Below are positions 15,901-19,143 of a DNA stretch of 19,143 nucleotides, one piece after another. The notes under the pieces were generated by a model that was not told where the DNA came from, did not search any database, and saw only the letters and a program-made list of their open reading frames with translations. Numbering within the stretch: position 1 is the stretch's first letter; each line of letters opens with the position of its first letter. The DNA comes from Gonapodya prolifera JEL478. Taxonomy: Eukaryota; Monoblepharomycota; Monoblepharidomycetes; Monoblepharidales; Gonapodyaceae. Position numbers and translations under genes: made by a program. The stretch covers positions 1 to 19,143 of the forward strand of contig KQ965929.1 of NCBI GenBank assembly GCA_001574975.1. The letters are read 5' to 3'.

Positions 15901-17325
15901 ATGGTCAATTTCCAAAAGCTATTCAGAATATTGGGTGATAAAATTCGCAAATCGTCAGTCGTTCACTCAGATATGGTCGGTGTACTCACCGCTCAATCTA
16001 TAGGCGAACCAGCAACTCAAATGACACTCAATACATTCCATTTGGCTGGGGTTGGTTCTCGCGCAGTCACGCTTGGTGTACCGAGGCTGAAGGAAATATT
16101 GAACGCCACTAAAAATCCGAGAACACCTTCAATGAAAATCAAAGTCATTGTACAACCAGACGAGGATGCTTATAGAAAAGCCTTCAAAGTTGCTCAAAAG
16201 CTAGAATACACTTCTTTACAAGACTTTGTGTTGCACAGTGATATTGTGTACTCTCCTTATTCATTGAGAAACGGTTCTATTCCACTATGGGAAAGAGTTT
16301 ATATAGCCGTGGATACACCAGCGTTCGAGCAAAAATTGTCATCTTGGATGATTGAGTTGTCAATGAACGCCCACAAACTGGCATTGAAAGGTTATTCTGA
16401 TCTCCAGCAAATTGCCGACCTCATATCAAAAGCTTACGATGGCCTCTTGCACATCACTGCAAGCAAAATGGAGATAAACAACCCGAGTATACGTATACGC
16501 ATCTTGTCGAGGGATACATCCACCGATAATACCACAGCAGGTGAACTCGAACTTTTAAAGGAAATTATTGCGACACTGTCCAACTCTGTAAGAATGCAGG
16601 GGATCCCATCTATCTCCAAAACACATATTGTTGAAGACAATCAGTTCATATTTGACCCTAATTTGGGCGATTTTAAAAAGGAAACAAGTTATGTGATTGA
16701 AACCGAAGGTATTGACTTGATGGAATCAATGTCATTGGATGATGTAGTCTATCGAGAAGTCATATGTGATGATCCTCTACAGACGGAACGTATCTTGGGT
16801 ATTGAAGCTGCACGCAAAACAATCATTAATGAATTGAAAAAGGTTATTGAGTTTGATGGCTCCTACGTGAATGTAAGGCATATTATGCTATTGGCGGATT
16901 TCATGTGCAACAAAGGCCGTATCAAACCAATCACACGGTTCGGTATCAATAGAGGTGACACTGGTGTTCTCACGCGGGCTACTTTCGAAGAAGCAGTTGA
17001 TATCTTGATCAATTCTTCTATAACAGGCGAATTAGATAAATGCCAGGGGGTGAGTGAATCTATTATCTTGGGTCAAGTTGCAAAAGTTGGCGCCGGAGCT
17101 GGTGATATTGTTGTCGACGAAAGTGGGTTTACAAAACAACCCCCTGTTCCTGAAGGAATCTATATAAATGACTATTATGACTCTGACAAAGAAGATGATG
17201 ACGAAAACTATTCACTACCAGATTTTGAAATTGAATCTCCAGGGCACAACAGTGTTCATGTTCCGGAAGTGGCAATTCAGTCTGATCAGGATCAGGAAGA
17301 TATGTATCCGAAGTTTGAATTCTAA
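12931..17325 (+). CDS. rpb1: DNA-directed RNA polymerase largest subunit, RPB1-like, viral type
   Basis: This is a 1464-aa protein in one uninterrupted frame. The N-terminal clamp zinc site is C68-x2-C71-x6-C78-x2-H81, and a second Cys set includes C108, C111 and two Cys near 148-153. The catalytic loop N-A-D478-F-D480-G-D482-E-M-N binds the magnesium for RNA synthesis. The bridge-helix region is near 811-850 (S-P-V-E-F-F-F-H-T-A-G-G-R-E-G-L) and the trigger-loop region near 1021-1050 (S-I-G-E-P-A-T-Q-M-T-L-N-T-F-H). The tail is acidic, with no YSPTSPS-type heptads, unlike cellular RNA polymerase II. The length fits the largest subunits of large DNA viruses (asfarvirus, mimivirus, phycodnavirus relatives). 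It would work in a virus-encoded polymerase; other subunits are not in this window. The gene is intact, so decay is not evident. Confidence 0.97.
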   Translation: MTDRSLPISEAKTKQVQYIQYGILSPKTIMAMSVCEIVTAETYDSNRNPVAGGLMDLRMGTLERGLLCATCGEDASACQGHFGHIRLTKPVFHPHCISTIKKILEIFCVFCGELKLDVMEPIIGDILSIKNKKTRFNAAWSQAKTKMVCRNENCRMPQPKIKREGLTLQPIFDPNTVNESNSRMISSIEKILSPEKISNLFNNLSISDLHKIALSPENAHPAWFILTAIPVPPPQVRPSYSGIADHLSAQDDLTFKMGEIIKTNNTLARLLTQKVQNHAMEAYELLVHHVTTLMDNNIAGIPQSKVSNSRVLKGIAQRLKGKEGRLRGNLMGKRVEFSARTVVTGDPYLKVEEVGVPLKIAMKLTFPERVTMHNISKMRLLVANGTYQYPGAYSLTKSNGDVIKLSHVNGQSTFGKPVILPNVEIGDTVHRHIQDGDLVVFNRQPSLHKQSMMAHKAKIMPNLTFRLNLSATSPYNADFDGDEMNLHVPQSLQSVAELDTLLSVPTQIIGSKDSKPLMGIVQDSLLGSRLLTLRDTFLTYDQVTDLMMHIDTFDIPEPCIIKPVPLWSGKQLFSLLLPKTGELVINNSEYDFNDKSGFMTTFDTKVYFQDGYHVSGSLCKRTVGAVSGGLIQFIVTELDNTVAVDILNKIQRLTNQYLLLRGFSVGIGDAMTANGGRSQLEVANMVLDADKVVDKIVRAAKSGALQPQPGLSIHGTMESKIIDDLGKLRDSAGIKVTKEVRNPSNNFVHMMLSGAKGNPINLAQIAATVGQQLVEGKRIQYGFRNRSLPHFNQFDFAPTSRGFVMNSYLRGLSPVEFFFHTAGGREGLTDTAIKTAESGYLQRRLVKALEDIQVSTDGTVRDAQMNILQFKYGDDGFDTSKVQRRLFEPSGIWKKSEYEIKRVVYDNIETNYASILKNDSIALKSIYKTTTTLPFNINHIFNMNRDYATDFDLNLAMSAIESEIDAIQLPSLIKSIVRHEIVNLLIHSKTMVNFQKLFRILGDKIRKSSVVHSDMVGVLTAQSIGEPATQMTLNTFHLAGVGSRAVTLGVPRLKEILNATKNPRTPSMKIKVIVQPDEDAYRKAFKVAQKLEYTSLQDFVLHSDIVYSPYSLRNGSIPLWERVYIAVDTPAFEQKLSSWMIELSMNAHKLALKGYSDLQQIADLISKAYDGLLHITASKMEINNPSIRIRILSRDTSTDNTTAGELELLKEIIATLSNSVRMQGIPSISKTHIVEDNQFIFDPNLGDFKKETSYVIETEGIDLMESMSLDDVVYREVICDDPLQTERILGIEAARKTIINELKKVIEFDGSYVNVRHIMLLADFMCNKGRIKPITRFGINRGDTGVLTRATFEEAVDILINSSITGELDKCQGVSESIILGQVAKVGAGAGDIVVDESGFTKQPPVPEGIYINDYYDSDKEDDDENYSLPDFEIESPGHNSVHVPEVAIQSDQDQEDMYPKFEF

Positions 17326-17664
17326 ACGTGTATTCCATTTGGGAGAGTTGGTAGTCCGAATTGAAATCTTTGCTTCATCTTTGCGAAACACAATGGTTGT
17401 ATAGACAATGAACAATAAACACATACAGACTAATGGGTTACGTGGAGGTGCAACAGACTTCCGTAACTGACAACATTAATGTTTTTGCACAGATCATTTA
17501 TTTGCCAAGTCAATCCAAGAAAAGCACAGAAGTAACTATTTCTCTCCCATTTCTATATCCCTCACGCCCTACCATCTCTTCCTTTCGCCACTGAATACTG
17601 CCACACTCCAATCTCCCAATCCAGATGTACCTTGATTCTTCTATAACAGTTGTAGCTAGACATC
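17326..17664. other. Convergent 3' region and probable viral/cellular boundary
   Basis: No gene is seen here. For RPB1 an AATAAA lies at 17414-17419 on the plus strand. A hairpin-like GTTACG/CGTAAC pair follows (17437-17442 and 17462-17467). For the minus-strand spliced gene an AATAAA lies at 17502-17497, about 165 nt past its stop. From about 17520 to 17640 the plus strand becomes C/T-rich and GC rises. I place the change from viral-like to cellular-like sequence between about 17420 and 17560, without a sharp mark such as a target duplication. Confidence 0.5.
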
Positions 17665-19024
17665 TTACTCAAGCTCTGAGTCTGTAGATGATGGAGTATC
17701 CGGAGAATCCTGCGGATCATGGGGATCATACGCATTACGCACGATCGAAGCATCTGACCCCTGCGATAACATTCCCATGGACTCAATTAAGTCCACTTCC
17801 CGCGGTCCAAACGACACAAAAGGCGCTGACCCTAAGGAGTTCAATTTCTTGTTCGCAAGCCGTAACTGCTCAGCATTGTGTCTCTCACTACAAATGCAAA
17901 TTACCACCATGCAAAGACATGCGCAGATAAACAGAAAGACACTTACTATACGCTGGCTTCAATGCTCCTCTTAGTTGCCGCAATGTAGGCTGAGCGCCAT
18001 TTGATCAGTCTGGCTTCTGGCAACTCGTTCTGAGTCTCAAGCAGATCTTTTTGCACCCTTTCAAGTTCATCCGCGGCCTTATTAAAACCCTTCCGAAGTT
18101 TAGACCACTTGGCGTACTTGACGCTTTGCAATGCTGTCTTTGCTTCCTTAAGCTTGGACAAAAGGTTCAAATTCTCCAGTTTCTGCTCCTCCAAGAGTTT
18201 AGCTTTGCTCTCGGCCTGTTGTCGAAAAAACTCCAATTCCCGCTGCTTCTCCGCGAATACACCTTGAGTCTCTAACTGACGTTGAATTGCACTTATAATC
18301 GCGGCCACGTTAGGATTGAGATTCGGGTCGATGGCAGCGACTTCTGGTTCAACAGCAGTTGTCAGAGTAGATTCCTCGCGACGGAGCTCCCTTCCAGACC
18401 GATTCGTATACGAGGCATGTGTGCGTGTTTGGTTGCGTGCTTTCTTATCGACACGGGCTGAAAAAGAAACAGGGTGGTGAGCGAAAGTATTGAAACCGAA
18501 ACATGGTTGCGATGATGAAATCCGAAAAACGGATTCCAACGCTTCCCATCCCCAATGTTTCCGTATGTAACCATACGAGAACACGGACAGGAAACGCACC
18601 GACAGGCTACGGTTTACGACTAGAGGAACGGCTCTCCCCGTGCAAATACCAAACCTCCCTTGCGAGAAATTCAACATTCACACAGATTGATCGGATTACC
18701 CTCTGCAGCAACGCCTCCAACGACGTAAAAAGTCGCTGGATCGAATTATAACTGCATTCAACGCCACGTGTCGGGTGTCACCGCTGCACGAATGAAAAGC
18801 GATATGCGCCCATGAGTTTCCCCATGCAAAGCTACGCACACACACATCTGCCCAGTCACCGTGCTGGTATTCCAAAATGTTGGGTTCCGTTTCCACCTTC
18901 CTTGCTCACCTTGCTTGGGTCTTCTCGGTCCTGTGCTCGACTCTCCATTGGCTGATACTTGGGGGACCTCCGGAACACCATAGGGAGATGATTTGTGACG
19001 TACTTTGTGTTTAAGCGTTTGATT
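17665..19024 (-). CDS. Spliced cellular-type gene, coiled-coil protein (5' end uncertain)
   Basis: Three exons are read on the minus strand: 19024-18910 (its start is uncertain), 18457-17947 and 17887-17665. Joining them with GT-AG introns keeps one frame throughout: the first junction falls after the first base of a codon and the second after two bases. Unspliced, each segment soon meets a stop or lacks a start. The product is rich in Arg/Lys near its start. It has a long heptad-like helix in exon 2 (from about I-I-S-A-I-Q-R-Q-L to the exon end) that continues into exon 3, and it ends in an acidic Asp/Ser/Pro tail. No family is recognised. Introns and higher GC mark it as cellular, unlike the viral block; it is the neighbour at the junction. 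The true 5' end lies outside or in an upstream exon. Confidence 0.7.
17888..17946 (-). other. 59-bp spliceosomal intron
   Basis: The donor GTAAGT begins at 17946 and the acceptor TTTGTAG ends at 17888. Without splicing the upstream frame stops at a TAG overlapping the donor. With splicing a Tyr codon forms across the junction and the frame continues for another 73 codons. The size is typical of short introns in fungi and other small-genome eukaryotes. Confidence 0.75.
18458..18909 (-). other. 452-bp spliceosomal intron
   Basis: The donor AAG/GTGAGC begins at 18909. The acceptor ends at 18458 after a pyrimidine tract, TTTCTTTTTCAG, with a CTCAC branch-like site about 25 nt before it. Splicing joins codon phases correctly (one base plus two bases). 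The frame of exon 2 is open across the acceptor, giving a spurious longer unspliced frame from 18677 that I do not annotate. Another exon inside cannot be excluded. Confidence 0.6.
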
Positions 19025-19073
19025 CTACAGCGGAAAACGATGTCGTCAAAATCAAACGCTTAAACACAAAGTA
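19001..19073. repeat. Perfect 24-bp inverted repeat with 25-nt spacer
   Basis: The arms at 19001-19024 and 19050-19073 are exact reverse complements over 24 bases; the spacer is 19025-19049. On the minus strand the downstream arm begins exactly after a CTGTAG acceptor-like site. A related imperfect direct repeat (GATTC-T/C-ACAG, later CGGAAA) starts at 19021 and again at 19075. The last 70 bp of the window contain nothing else I can name. Confidence 0.85.
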
Positions 19074-19143
19074 TGATTCCACAGCCGTACTGCGGAAAGA
19101 CACGTACGTCTGAACTTTCCTTGGAGTAGCTGTCCATTTCCAA

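Noticed and set aside
18458-18677. Unspliced N-terminus of the 243-aa minus-strand frame, Arg-rich and mitochondrial-signal-like
   Set aside because: A strong pyrimidine tract and CAG acceptor end at 18458, and joining to the upstream exon restores the frame; the extension reads as translated intron.
18910-18975. Start codons (two in-frame ATGs) in the first exon of the spliced gene, giving a basic N-terminus
   Set aside because: That frame reaches the donor in phase 0 and would run into a stop soon after the acceptor at 18457; the other frame, without ATG, joins exon 2 correctly.

Overview
The window reads as a compact, intron-free gene block of a large nucleocytoplasmic DNA virus (Nucleocytoviricota-like) that runs at its right end into spliced, GC-richer DNA of a cellular eukaryote. 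An endogenous viral element, or a virus-host junction in an assembly, is the simplest reading. The viral side rests on a single-exon 1464-aa RNA polymerase II-type largest subunit without CTD heptads, tightly packed genes on both strands, a SWIB protein, two HNH endonuclease genes, a GT60-type GlcNAc transferase and a membrane-anchored GH5 glycoside hydrolase. Sampled lines are about 38% GC in the RPB1 gene and about 53% GC near 18.9 kb. I cannot name the host or the viral family.

Layout. 0.1-2.8 kb: a protein-primed (Polinton/Maverick-type) family-B DNA polymerase homologue with degenerate motifs and a missing C-terminus. 2.8-5.4 kb: a two-TM protein, a conserved phage/bacteria-type hypothetical, the anchored GH5 enzyme and a short glycosyltransferase-like relic. 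5.5-7.8 kb: a small coiled-coil protein, a protein with an F-box-like start and an Arg/Ser tail, and a protein with an internal duplication. 7.8-10.6 kb: a broken copy of the GT60 5' end, two HNH/AP2-type endonuclease genes, and then the intact GT60 gene. 10.6-12.9 kb: an unknown protein, a SWIB-domain protein and a small membrane protein. 12.9-17.3 kb: RPB1. 17.7-19.1 kb: a coiled-coil gene on the minus strand with at least two spliceosomal introns, whose reading frame is restored by splicing.

Recurring regulatory layout. At least seven intergenic sites carry TTTG/CAAA tetranucleotide runs, most of them beside a TATA-like box. In the clearest cases (PolB, the 154-aa gene, the 248-aa gene, RPB1) the TATA-like box lies about 27-30 nt before the ATG. 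This looks like a virus-wide promoter arrangement with very short leaders. Convergent genes are separated by 10-47 bp or overlap.

Together the genes suggest virus-encoded transcription (RPB1, SWIB protein) and glycan handling (GH5, GT60, GT relic). They also show a history of invasion by selfish HNH genes and acquisition of a polymerase of mobile-element type.
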